Below, piece after piece: positions 32,941 to 41,702 of a stretch of 47,882 bases of DNA (positions are counted from its first letter, which is position 1; every line of letters begins with the position of its first letter). Source of the DNA: Caldisericota bacterium (GTDB taxonomy: Bacteria; Caldisericota; Caldisericia; Caldisericales; Caldisericaceae); contig JAUXIC010000004.1 of the NCBI GenBank assembly GCA_030621215.1, forward strand, positions 1 to 47,882. The letters are read 5' to 3'. The notes below the pieces were generated by a model that saw only the letters and a program-made list of their open reading frames with translations, had not been told where the DNA came from and searched no databases. Both the position numbers and the translations under genes were made by a program.

Positions 32941-34459
32941 GGAAACCTCCCATTCTTGTCCCTGTCATCATTAACCCAAGTTCATCTATAGTAACATCTT
33001 TCCTGTCTAGTATTCCCATAACTTCTCCTTCATACATCACAAGAATTCTATCACTCAGCATTAGTATTTCATCAAGATCTTCAGATATAAGAAGAATCCC
33101 GACACCATTTGCCCTCGCGCTGAGTAGCTTAGTGTGTATATATTCTGCAGCCCCTACGTCCAATCCCCGTATCGGCTGGGATGCTATTATAAACTCAGGA
33201 TTTCTTGAAAGCATTCTTGCAAGTATCACTTTTTGCAAATTACCACCAGAAAGTGTTCTTGTTATCGTATAAATGCTAGGAGTTTTAATATCATATTCTT
33301 TTACCATTTTTTCTGCAAAATCTTTAACTGAAGAATAATTTATCAAAATCCCGTTTGATAATGGTTTCTTATCGTACGATTCAACAATAAGATTTTCGAA
33401 TATTGGAAGATCTAATATAAGCCCTTCTTCCATTCTATCTTCTGGAACTCTTCCTATCCCGAGGTTGATGATCTCTTTCGGTTTTTTGGTTGTTATTTCT
33501 TTTCCCTTAAAAACAATTCGACCGTCTGTGCTTTCTCTTACTCCACAAAGAACGTCTTCTAGCTCACGCTGCCCATTGCCGGATACACCTGCTATTCCAA
33601 GAATTTCTTCGCTTCTCACCTCAAATGATATTCCCTTTAACGCCTCTATCCCTTTATCATTAAGAGCATGCAAGTTCTGCACTACCAGGAGCGGTTCTCC
33701 TCTTTCTGACATTTCCTCTTTCTCAATAATTTCCAACACTTCTCTTCCAACCATTATTCTTGCAAGCTCTTTCTTGGTTGTATCTTTTTTGTTTTTCTCT
33801 CCTGCAAGGGTGCCATTTCTTAAAATAACGATTCTATCGCTTATCTCCATAACTTCGCCTAATTTATGCGAAATAAAAACAATGCTTTTCCCTTCTTTTG
33901 TTAATAATCTCAACGTATCAAACAGGTTTTCCGCTTCTTGTGGGGTTAAAACTGCAGTAGGTTCATCCATTATAAGCACATCAATATTCCGATAAAGTGC
34001 TTTTATAATCTCTACCCGCTGCTTTTCTCCTACGGATAACTGCCAGATTTTTGCATCTGGATTAACCTCAAGCCCATACTTTTTTGATAGTGATATAAGG
34101 TCTTTTTTTGCTGACTCAAGATCAATTTCTATGCCCTTTGCAGGAGGCAATCCCAATATAACATTCTCTGTTACGGTGAATGATTTTACTAAAGTAAAGT
34201 GCTGATGTACCATGCCTATTCCAAGGGATATCGCATCTTTTGGAGATTTTATATCAACCTTTTTGCCTTTTACATAGATTTCGCCGCTATCCATAGAATA
34301 CATCCCATACAAAATTTTCATCAGAGTTGTTTTGCCAGCACCGTTTTCTCCAAGAAGAGTTACTACTTCACCTTTACAGATATCAAAATTAATATCATTA
34401 TTTGCAACCGTATGTAAAAAGGTTTTTCTAATATTTTGCATCTCCACAACTTTTTCCAT
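32927..34459 (-). CDS. Two-domain ABC ATPase, nucleoside importer (YufO/NupO type)
   Basis: 510 residues from the ATG at 34459 with GAGGTG upstream; a GTG six bases earlier is possible. It has two nucleotide-binding domains: the first with GENGAGKTTLMKILYG, LSVGEKQRVEI and VLIMDEPTAVLTP, the second (from about residue 260) with GVSGNGQRELEDVL and LSGGNLQKVILAR. The second Walker A is degenerate, as normal in this RbsA/YufO family. It powers uptake through the two permeases. A large palindrome precedes it, separating it from the binding-protein gene. Confidence 0.93.
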   Translation of the reverse strand: MEKVVEMQNIRKTFLHTVANNDINFDICKGEVVTLLGENGAGKTTLMKILYGMYSMDSGEIYVKGKKVDIKSPKDAISLGIGMVHQHFTLVKSFTVTENVILGLPPAKGIEIDLESAKKDLISLSKKYGLEVNPDAKIWQLSVGEKQRVEIIKALYRNIDVLIMDEPTAVLTPQEAENLFDTLRLLTKEGKSIVFISHKLGEVMEISDRIVILRNGTLAGEKNKKDTTKKELARIMVGREVLEIIEKEEMSERGEPLLVVQNLHALNDKGIEALKGISFEVRSEEILGIAGVSGNGQRELEDVLCGVRESTDGRIVFKGKEITTKKPKEIINLGIGRVPEDRMEEGLILDLPIFENLIVESYDKKPLSNGILINYSSVKDFAEKMVKEYDIKTPSIYTITRTLSGGNLQKVILARMLSRNPEFIIASQPIRGLDVGAAEYIHTKLLSARANGVGILLISEDLDEILMLSDRILVMYEGEVMGILDRKDVTIDELGLMMTGTRMGGFHEPN

Positions 34460-34479
34460 GTCCACCTCACGCTAATAAC

Positions 34480-34511
34480 AATTGAGCACAGGAAATTTCC
34501 TGTGCTCAATT
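34480..34511. repeat. Perfect 32-bp palindrome between binding-protein and ATPase genes
   Basis: The sequence is exactly self-complementary around 34495/34496, with outer arms AATTGAGCACAGG. In the mRNA it would form a strong hairpin. No U-run follows, so it is not a full terminator. Hairpins after binding-protein genes commonly stabilise the upstream mRNA and raise its level over that of the transporter genes. Confidence 0.8.
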
Positions 34512-34532
34512 AGTTGATCAATTAATTATTAC

Positions 34533-35546
34533 TTAGTCTCCCTTTGGAGTTGATTCATCTACTGAAACTCTAAATGTTCCATTTAGAATTTCCTGCTCTC
34601 TGTTTCTAACCATTTCGATAATATCTGCGGGAAGTGTGTCTTCAAAACCATAGAAAGGAGCAAGATAAGCGCCACCTTTACCCATCATTGACCAATCTTT
34701 AAGATCCTGGGCCTGATAAGCTCCGAGTTTAATAGACTCTACTAGATACTTAACAGTCGGGTACATATTCCAGATAGGGCCGGTAACTACTACGTCAGGA
34801 GCAAGTAAATTTTGATCCTGCATATTGCCAAAAGCATAAACGCCTCTCTCTTTGCATGCATCAATAACGCCATATCTTTCTGCATAAAGAACATCTGCTC
34901 CTGCATCTATCTGTGCCATTGCAGCTTCTTTTGCTTTTGGCGGATCAAACCAGCATCCGATAAATGAAACTTTTACCTTAACATCTGGATTTACTTCTTT
35001 TGCGCCTTCTATAAATGCATTTACAATTCTGTTTACTTCAGGAACAGGGATGCCGCCCACAACACCAAGAATGTTGGTCTTTGTAAGTTTACCTGCAATC
35101 ATGCCTGAAAGGTATGCCGGCTCATGAATCCAGTCATCAAATACTGAGAAATTTGGTTCGGCAAGTCCACCGCCGGAACCAAACGCAAAAGCGATTTCCG
35201 GATAATCTTTAGCTACCCTTCTTACAGCGTCTTCAGCGCCAAAAGCATCGCCCATAATAAGGTCGAAGCCTTTGTCTGCGTACTCTCTTACTACTCTTTC
35301 AAAATCTGATGAACTTATGTTTTCTGCCCATTCATAATCAACATCAAGTTCTGCTCTTGCCTTTAAAAGCGCTTCATGTATACAACCATCCCATGGTTCT
35401 TCAATAGGCGTTGCAAAAATAGCAGCGACTTTTAATTTTCCTTCTTCTGGTTCTTCCGCAGGTGTTTCTTTTGGCGCACAGCCAACAACTACAAGTGTAA
35501 ATACCATAAATAATACTAAACTCAACAAAATACTTTTTCTTCTCAT
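34533..35546 (-). CDS. BMP/PnrA-family substrate-binding lipoprotein
   Basis: 337 residues, AGGAG before the start. The signal peptide ends VVVGC, so the Cys near residue 23 is lipidated. The mature part is the BMP fold (KVAAIFATPIEEPWDGCIHEAL split by family-typical turns; AFGSGGGLAEPNFSVFDDWIHEPAYLSGMIAGKLT). PnrA-type proteins bind purine nucleosides; others bind different heterocycles. It is the first gene of the transport part of the operon, just after the amidohydrolase gene. Confidence 0.92.
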   Translation of the reverse strand: MRRKSILLSLVLFMVFTLVVVGCAPKETPAEEPEEGKLKVAAIFATPIEEPWDGCIHEALLKARAELDVDYEWAENISSSDFERVVREYADKGFDLIMGDAFGAEDAVRRVAKDYPEIAFAFGSGGGLAEPNFSVFDDWIHEPAYLSGMIAGKLTKTNILGVVGGIPVPEVNRIVNAFIEGAKEVNPDVKVKVSFIGCWFDPPKAKEAAMAQIDAGADVLYAERYGVIDACKERGVYAFGNMQDQNLLAPDVVVTGPIWNMYPTVKYLVESIKLGAYQAQDLKDWSMMGKGGAYLAPFYGFEDTLPADIIEMVRNREQEILNGTFRVSVDESTPKGD

Positions 35547-35581
35547 GCTTATTCTCCTTTTTTTTTTATTTTACTTCTGAC

Positions 35582-36814
35582 CTAAATAAGATACTTTTCA
35601 CGGTCAACAAGCTTACCGTGGCTTATCACATATAGAGGCTCATCGTGATTACGTATTGCCTCTCTCACACTGTTTTCCCTTAGCACGACAAGATTCGCCT
35701 GTGCTCCTTCTTTTAGCTCAAAATTCTTTAGCCCAATCGACTTTGCTGCATCAACAGTAACCATATCGTACAGTTTCTCCATATCTCCGCGAGAAGTCAT
35801 CCACAGTATGTGAGAAGAAAGAAATACTACTTCTAACAGATTGTTTCTGCCATACGGATAGTATGCATCTGATATGTCGTCTTGTCCAAGAACTACAAGC
35901 ACTCCAGCTTCAAGAAGCTCTCTTACGCGGGCATGTAAAGGACCTGTATGAGGATCACTTACAACTCCCATCTCTGCCTTTTTCAAAAGAGCAATGACCT
36001 TCTGTAAATAAGGACCTGGATACATCGCCATCGCCCTTGCATGGTGAGCAAGACTCCTTCCCAAACGATTTTCTTGAATTGTTTTCACAGCAAGCATTTC
36101 TAACGTCCTGAGGCCCGGATCCCCTGCATCATCTACAAGCATAGAAATATCCTTATCATATTTGTTGGCAATTTCAAACATTGCATCAATATGAGCCTGC
36201 TCGTCTTCTTCGGTAAACTCTATCCACGGTATTCCGCCGACTACATCTGCTCCCATTTTTATTGCCTCTTCAACAAGTTCTTTTGCCCCAGCTTCTCTAA
36301 CAACTCCGTCCTGCGGGAACGCAACAATTTGCAGTTCCACTACATCTTTAAACTCTTCCTTTGCCTTAAGCAACGCCTTAACACCTTCAAGTTTAGCTTT
36401 GATGTCTACGTCCGCAAATGCTCTGATATGGGTTACTCCGTTCAATGCGGCAAGCTTCATTGATCGTCTCACATTTTTGGTAATCCACTCCTCCTCATAC
36501 TTCTCCTTAATTCTGGAAGCCAGCTCGATAGCATTCATTGCCTTACCCATACCTGCTTCATGGTAATCTTTAAGTGCCTCTTCATCCATCATCTCAAGGG
36601 TATACACTTTACACAGGTGAAGGTGTGTATTTACAAACGATTCTGTTGCCAGCTTCCCACCTGCATCAATTTCCTTTTCACCCTCTCCGCTCAAATTCTC
36701 TCCTATACTTGTTATTATGCCTTCTTTAATGCCAATATCTACAAGTGTTTCAGAGCGTCCTCTTGTGCATACATTTCGTACTACAAGATCAAATTCTTTT
36801 ACTCCGCCTTCCAT
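35582..36814 (-). CDS. CodA-like amidohydrolase
   Basis: 410 residues. The metal HxH is in FVNTHLHL (His 64 and 66). LAHHARAM and the LGQDDISDAYYPYGRNN block match the later His and catalytic Asp of cytosine deaminase, which has GHDD there. The CodA metal-ligand segment ETHCDE reads SMLVDD here, so that His is absent. It deaminates or hydrolyses a cyclic amide or amidine, but probably not cytosine itself. Its place between a molybdenum hydroxylase and a nucleoside-type importer suggests a purine, pterin or related N-heterocycle. The ribosome site is AGGAGGAG, somewhat distant from the ATG. Confidence 0.82.
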   Translation of the reverse strand: MEGGVKEFDLVVRNVCTRGRSETLVDIGIKEGIITSIGENLSGEGEKEIDAGGKLATESFVNTHLHLCKVYTLEMMDEEALKDYHEAGMGKAMNAIELASRIKEKYEEEWITKNVRRSMKLAALNGVTHIRAFADVDIKAKLEGVKALLKAKEEFKDVVELQIVAFPQDGVVREAGAKELVEEAIKMGADVVGGIPWIEFTEEDEQAHIDAMFEIANKYDKDISMLVDDAGDPGLRTLEMLAVKTIQENRLGRSLAHHARAMAMYPGPYLQKVIALLKKAEMGVVSDPHTGPLHARVRELLEAGVLVVLGQDDISDAYYPYGRNNLLEVVFLSSHILWMTSRGDMEKLYDMVTVDAAKSIGLKNFELKEGAQANLVVLRENSVREAIRNHDEPLYVISHGKLVDREKYLI

Positions 36815-36838
36815 TAAATTATTTCTCCTCCTTTCTTT

Positions 36839-37369
36839 TTATTCCTTTATATATTCTCTTGCAAGTTTTGCTGCTCTTTCAAAATCTTTTTTATCCTGCT
36901 TTGAATAACTTTCAGTTTTTTGTACAAGTTTTGCAGCAGTAAAAATAGATTCGTATCCCGTACACCTGCAAAGATGTTTACTAAGAACCTCTTTTATCCT
37001 GTCATCGGAAGCATCAGGCTCTTTGCTAAATAAAGCGTATAATTCCATAACAATGCCCGGCGTGCAAAATCCACACTGCACTGCATTTGCGTCCACAAAT
37101 GCCTGCTGGATGGGATGGAGTTTTTTCCCTTCCGTCAATCCCTCTATTGTAAGAATATCTGCTCCTTCAAGTGTTTTAAACAAAACTTTACAGCTTCTGA
37201 CAGCTTCTCCATTTATAACTACCGTGCAAGCACCACAAGCCCCATAGCCGCAGCCAAACTTTGTTCCCATAAGACCAATCCTGTCTCTTAGAACATAAAG
37301 AAGTGTATCACCTTCTTCAAAATAAATTGTTTCTTTTTTCCCGTTCAGCATAAGTGTGATATTTTTCAT
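36839..37369 (-). CDS. Molybdenum hydroxylase small subunit, 2x[2Fe-2S] (CoxS/XdhC-like)
   Basis: 176 residues. The plant-type [2Fe-2S] motif CGYGACGAC plus VRSCK is in the N-terminal half, and the second cluster motifs CGFCTPG and CRCTG are in the C-terminal half. Both clusters are complete. It passes electrons from the molybdenum site. The start codon overlaps the large-subunit stop (TAATG). The last about 30 residues are an extra charged tail. No FAD subunit is encoded nearby. Confidence 0.93.
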   Translation of the reverse strand: MKNITLMLNGKKETIYFEEGDTLLYVLRDRIGLMGTKFGCGYGACGACTVVINGEAVRSCKVLFKTLEGADILTIEGLTEGKKLHPIQQAFVDANAVQCGFCTPGIVMELYALFSKEPDASDDRIKEVLSKHLCRCTGYESIFTAAKLVQKTESYSKQDKKDFERAAKLAREYIKE

Positions 37370-39705
37370 TACCGCGCCTCCGTGTCCCCACCAATTACAG
37401 CTTTGATTTTATCTGGTGTAACTGGAATTTCGTAAAAATCATAACCAATAGCATCGTAGATTGCATTCAATATGGCAGGAGCTACTCCTACCATTGGATG
37501 TTCTCCTATTCCCCGTGCCCCAAATGGCCCTATTTCATCATGGGTTTCTACAAACTCTATCGTTTGTTTTCCTGGCATATCGTAAATTGTTGGTAGTTTA
37601 TACTGCAGCAAATTGGCATTAATTAATTTTCCGTTTTTATCAAATTTTATCTCTTCCATAAGAGTCTCACCAATGCTCATAACAACACCGCCTACAACCT
37701 GCCCCCTGGCATTGGATGGATTTATTACTCTCCCTATGTCAATAGATGTAGCAAAGTTATCAATAATAACCTTGCCAGTTTTCTTTTCAATTCTGAGCTC
37801 GCACCCTTGAACACCCATCGTATAGCTCACGCCTGTCCTCCCCATTCCCGTTTCCGGATCTGGATTTTGAGCGCCTGGCAACCTGAAATCACTTGACACT
37901 TGAACAACATCACCGATTGTTGTTCCGTCTTTCATAATATAACCACGGCAAATTCTGCTTACAAGAACTTTTACATCTGGATAGGATCTGTCATAAACAT
38001 AATTGCCATCATATTCAAGCACGTTGACATCTCTGTGCAACACTAAAGCCGCATTTTTCTTTAACATCTCGATTGCCTTATTTGCAGCCTTTATTATAGC
38101 GTTACCTCCCTGGAATGTAAACATAGACCCTACCGTTTGCCACTCCCACGGCGAAAATTGTGTATCAATCTCATTATAAACTCTGACTTTTTCCAGTGGC
38201 ATTTTTAATGCTTCTGCAGTAATCTGTCTTACAAGGACAAAGAGCCCTTGCCCAACATCAGCGCCAGACATATTAACGGAAACACTTCCATCAACATTAA
38301 ATTTTATATGACATCCTTTAGCCGCAAATGTTGGAGCCTTTGGAGATTTAATCAGACCGGCAATACCTCTTCCATAGTAATAATTTTCATCTTCTTCTGG
38401 CCTTTCTTTGGAAAATATCGCTCTTTCCACATTATCAATACATTTATACAGGTCTCCGTCACTCTTCTTCATCGTTTCCCCAACAACATTTGATTTACCT
38501 ACGGAAAGAAAATTTTTCTTTCTGACATCAGTTGGAGACATATCTAGTTCCCGGGCAACAATATCCACAAGACGCTCAAGAGCAAATTGTATTTCAGGAT
38601 GCCCATAGGCGCGCAACGCTCCAACTGGTGGAGTATTTGTATAAACAGAGTATCCAGTTACGTCAGCATTAGAAAACTCGTAAACTCCGCCTGCGGATTG
38701 TGTTGCAACGATTAATACATTTGATCCTGTATCTGCGTATGCCCCTGTAGATAAGTACAGTTTTGCTTCCATTGCAGTAAATGTGCCGTCTTTCTTTGCC
38801 CCAATTTTCATTTTTGTTCTTATGCCCCGCCCTAAAAACGTACTTGTAAAATCTTCCTGCCTTGAGACTCTCAATTTTATTGGGTGTCCCGGGACAAAGC
38901 TTGCAATATATGCAATAAGCGGACCTAACGAAGGGTCAGATTTATAACCAAAACATCCTCCTATATATGGCATATGAACCCTTACATCGCTTATAGGAAG
39001 ATCAAATAAATTTGCAACTTCCTCTCTCACAGCAAAAGCTCCGACGTTGGATGTCCAGATTTCAATTGTATCATCCATTCTAAAGAGAGCTATTGCGCCA
39101 TGCACTTCAATAGCTGCTGACGACATAAGCGGGAAATTAAATTCTCTTTCTACTACAACATCTGCCTCTTTAAATCCTTTGACAGCGTCGCCCTTTTTTA
39201 TCCTGTAATGTACTGCAATGTTTGTTTTTGGTATTGGCTCGTAAAGAGGAGAAACATGAAAATATTCATCACTATTTTCGTGTATAAGATATGCGTTCTC
39301 TTTGATTGCTTCCATTGCATCTGTGCATACCGGAAACGGTTCATACTCAACTCTTATTTTTTTAAGCGCATCTCGCGCGTGTTTTTCAGTATCGGCTACG
39401 ACTGCTGCCAACGCATCGCCAATATGGCGAACTTTATCCACAACCATAGGCATCATATCTTTTATACAATCACCATAATGCTTTTCCCATCCCTTACCCG
39501 TTATAACTTTGTACACGCCGGGCATTTTCTCGGCCTCTACTGTATCAATAGACAAAATCTTGGCATGGGCATACTTTGGACGTAATATTTGAGCATAGAG
39601 CATCCCGGGAAGTTTGATATCATCAATGAATATAGCCTCTCCAGTTACCCTCTCTAAGACATCAGGACGATATTGAACATCTTTACCAATGTGTTTAAAA
39701 CCCAT
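37369..39705 (-). CDS. Molybdenum hydroxylase large subunit (xanthine dehydrogenase/CoxL family)
   Basis: 778 residues, full length; GGAGGG precedes the ATG. The N-terminal domain (VTGEAIFIDDIKLPGMLYAQ split by typical turns) and the molybdopterin-binding domains (IGGCFGYK, GALRAYGHPEIQFALER, GADVGQGLFV, TVGSMFTFQGGNA) are complete. The catalytic Glu is in GARGIGE near the C-terminus. CO dehydrogenase's active-site Cys loop is not present, so a purine or other heterocycle or an aldehyde is the substrate. It is the first gene of the operon and has its own promoter. Confidence 0.93.
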   Translation of the reverse strand: MGFKHIGKDVQYRPDVLERVTGEAIFIDDIKLPGMLYAQILRPKYAHAKILSIDTVEAEKMPGVYKVITGKGWEKHYGDCIKDMMPMVVDKVRHIGDALAAVVADTEKHARDALKKIRVEYEPFPVCTDAMEAIKENAYLIHENSDEYFHVSPLYEPIPKTNIAVHYRIKKGDAVKGFKEADVVVEREFNFPLMSSAAIEVHGAIALFRMDDTIEIWTSNVGAFAVREEVANLFDLPISDVRVHMPYIGGCFGYKSDPSLGPLIAYIASFVPGHPIKLRVSRQEDFTSTFLGRGIRTKMKIGAKKDGTFTAMEAKLYLSTGAYADTGSNVLIVATQSAGGVYEFSNADVTGYSVYTNTPPVGALRAYGHPEIQFALERLVDIVARELDMSPTDVRKKNFLSVGKSNVVGETMKKSDGDLYKCIDNVERAIFSKERPEEDENYYYGRGIAGLIKSPKAPTFAAKGCHIKFNVDGSVSVNMSGADVGQGLFVLVRQITAEALKMPLEKVRVYNEIDTQFSPWEWQTVGSMFTFQGGNAIIKAANKAIEMLKKNAALVLHRDVNVLEYDGNYVYDRSYPDVKVLVSRICRGYIMKDGTTIGDVVQVSSDFRLPGAQNPDPETGMGRTGVSYTMGVQGCELRIEKKTGKVIIDNFATSIDIGRVINPSNARGQVVGGVVMSIGETLMEEIKFDKNGKLINANLLQYKLPTIYDMPGKQTIEFVETHDEIGPFGARGIGEHPMVGVAPAILNAIYDAIGYDFYEIPVTPDKIKAVIGGDTEAR

Positions 39706-39750
39706 TTAGTCAACCCTCCCTGAATCATTTTGCTTTTTAAGTATAAAATC

Positions 39751-39779
39751 ATTATATATAAAAAAAATTGCGTAGTCAA
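39751..39779 (-). promoter_or_regulatory. Promoter of the molybdenum hydroxylase/ABC operon
   Basis: On the minus strand TTGACT (39774-39779) and a perfect TATAAT (39751-39756) are separated by 17 bp, about 45 bp before the large-subunit start. Confidence 0.8.
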
Positions 39780-39908
39780 GAAATTTAATTACACGCTTTT
39801 TATGGGATTAAAGAAACAGAGTAATAGCGCTAAATAAAAAGCACCTATTTATTTCAGTTAGAAAGTTTGTATAAAACCCATTGTAAAAACCAGATTTAGC
39901 AAATACTA

Positions 39909-41255
39909 CTATTTACCTATGCAAAAACGTGAAAAAATTGTATCAAGAATTTCCGTTGAGACTTCCTCTCCTGTGAGTATTCCCAATAAAGTAATTGTTT
40001 CTTTTAGCTCTTCGGAAACAAGCTCGTCTCCGCCTGAGCCCACAAGCTCTTTTGCCTTTTCAAGATGCCTGACTGCATCTTCTAAGCAGTTCTTTTCTCT
40101 CTCTGTTGTGATAAGAGAAGACTCTATCTCCTGAGGAAGGATTTTATTATAGATTATCTGCTCAAGAACCTCAATGCCTTTTTTCTTAAGCGCAGAAATT
40201 TGGATAATGTCTTCATTATTGAATAAATTTTTAAGCTCTTTTATTGTGAGTTTCGCCGGGAGGTCTGTTTTATTTAGCACAATAATACGATCCTTTCCAT
40301 CTGTAAGTTTGGCAAATTTTCTATCTTCTGCTGTAAGCATTTCGCTTGCATCAAACATAAAAAGTATAATATCTCCCTCTCGAATTGCTTTTACGCTTCT
40401 TTCTTTCCCTAAAGCCTCAATAACGTCTTTAGTTTCTCTTACTCCTGCCGTATCAATAAGCCGGACAGGAATACCAAAAAAATCTATCATCTCCTCTACC
40501 GTATCCCTTGTTGTACCTGGAATTTCGCTGACAATAGCCCTGTCAAATTTCAGAAGAGCATTAAGCAGTGTAGATTTTCCTACATTTGCCCTTCCTGCAA
40601 TCACAACCTTTACTCCTCCTTCTATCCTTTTTCCTGCTTTATATGTTGAAAGAAGTGATTTAACAAGATTAAGAACACCGTTGATCTGTTTCTCAAGTTC
40701 GTCAGCATTTAATGTTTCAACATCAAAGGGAAAATCTATTGCCCCTTCTATGGCTGAGATAGTATAAAGCAATCTCTTTTTTATTTCGAATATTTTATCG
40801 CTTATTCCGCCGAAAAGTCTGCCTGATGCAACCCCTAATGCCTTCTCTGTTTTTGCTTCAATCAATTCAATTATTGCTTCGGCTTCAATAAGATCCAGCT
40901 TTCCATTAAGAAAAGCACGCTTTGTAAATTCTCCTCTTTCCGCAAGACGTGCACCAAGTTGAATGAGGACCTTAACGACGAGCTCAAGATTCTTCACTCC
41001 GCCATGCATCTGAAGTTCAAAAACATCCTCCCCCGTGTAGGAATGCGGAGCCTTGAAATAAATGGCAATGCCTGTATCGATACGCTCTTTCGTATCCGGA
41101 TTAAAAATATACCCGGAATAAACTGTTCTAGGTTTTTCGACAGCTGCAGAGAAAACTTTCTGCCCTATAAAAAAAGTGGTGGGGCCTGAAAGCCTCACCA
41201 CTCCTATTCCGCCGAAACCTTTTGGCGTAGAAATTGCTACAATTGTATCATTCAC
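39909..41255 (-). CDS. mnmE: tRNA modification GTPase MnmE
   Basis: 448 residues from a GTG that overlaps the jag stop (GTGA). The N-terminal folate-binding domain starts TIVAISTPKGFGGIGVVRLSG (split here), the central G domain has GRANVGKSTLLN, GTTRDTVEE, DTAG and NKTD, and the end FCIGK carries the catalytic Cys. With MnmG it puts the aminomethyl-type modification on U34 of tRNAs. MnmG is not in the window. It is the last gene of the rpmH-rnpA-yidD-yidC-jag-mnmE run, a common bacterial order. Confidence 0.97.
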   Translation of the reverse strand: MNDTIVAISTPKGFGGIGVVRLSGPTTFFIGQKVFSAAVEKPRTVYSGYIFNPDTKERIDTGIAIYFKAPHSYTGEDVFELQMHGGVKNLELVVKVLIQLGARLAERGEFTKRAFLNGKLDLIEAEAIIELIEAKTEKALGVASGRLFGGISDKIFEIKKRLLYTISAIEGAIDFPFDVETLNADELEKQINGVLNLVKSLLSTYKAGKRIEGGVKVVIAGRANVGKSTLLNALLKFDRAIVSEIPGTTRDTVEEMIDFFGIPVRLIDTAGVRETKDVIEALGKERSVKAIREGDIILFMFDASEMLTAEDRKFAKLTDGKDRIIVLNKTDLPAKLTIKELKNLFNNEDIIQISALKKKGIEVLEQIIYNKILPQEIESSLITTEREKNCLEDAVRHLEKAKELVGSGGDELVSEELKETITLLGILTGEEVSTEILDTIFSRFCIGK

Positions 41256-41701
41256 TTTTTTAAATCAACTACAACATACCTTCTTGGCTCTCTCCCGTCA
41301 CTATGCGTCCAAATGTTAGGGTAGTTATGCAGAGCCATATGGACAATCTTTCTGGCAGAGGCAGACATTGGTTTAAGAGAAACGGGTTCCTTTAATCTCT
41401 TTGCACGTAGTGCTGCATTTAAGGCAAGCGTCTTAAGCATTTCTATCTGCCTTAACTTGTACCCGTTAATATCTACCATAACCATTGGAAAATCTCTATC
41501 CTCTTTGTGTACATATATATTCAATATGTACTGAAAAGAACGCAAAACAATCCCCTCTTTCCCTATAAAGAGCCCTGGGTTAGAAAGCCCTTCTATGTTG
41601 ACATAGTAGCTTCCATATTTTTTTTCTATAACAACGGATGGATTTTCCTCTGCCGCCCTAAAAAAACTTTCAATAAAATTGGTTATTTCTCTTTCTCCCA
41701 T
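41252..41701 (-). CDS. jag: Jag/KhpB-type KH-R3H RNA-binding protein
   Basis: 149 residues. A KH domain carries the GLFIGKEG loop and an R3H domain the RKIVHMALHNYPNIWTHSDG block (R and H pair). The N-terminal Jag-N domain found in Firmicutes is missing, so this is the short form. It binds RNA and is linked with cell division and envelope genes in several bacteria. It directly follows yidC by one nucleotide, as usual. Confidence 0.92.
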   Translation of the reverse strand: MGEREITNFIESFFRAAEENPSVVIEKKYGSYYVNIEGLSNPGLFIGKEGIVLRSFQYILNIYVHKEDRDFPMVMVDINGYKLRQIEMLKTLALNAALRAKRLKEPVSLKPMSASARKIVHMALHNYPNIWTHSDGREPRRYVVVDLKK

Positions 41702-41702
41702 A

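Noticed and set aside
37369-39705. Carbon monoxide dehydrogenase CoxL
   Set aside because: The active-site Cys loop diagnostic of form I CO dehydrogenase is not seen, and the neighbours are nucleoside-type transport genes.
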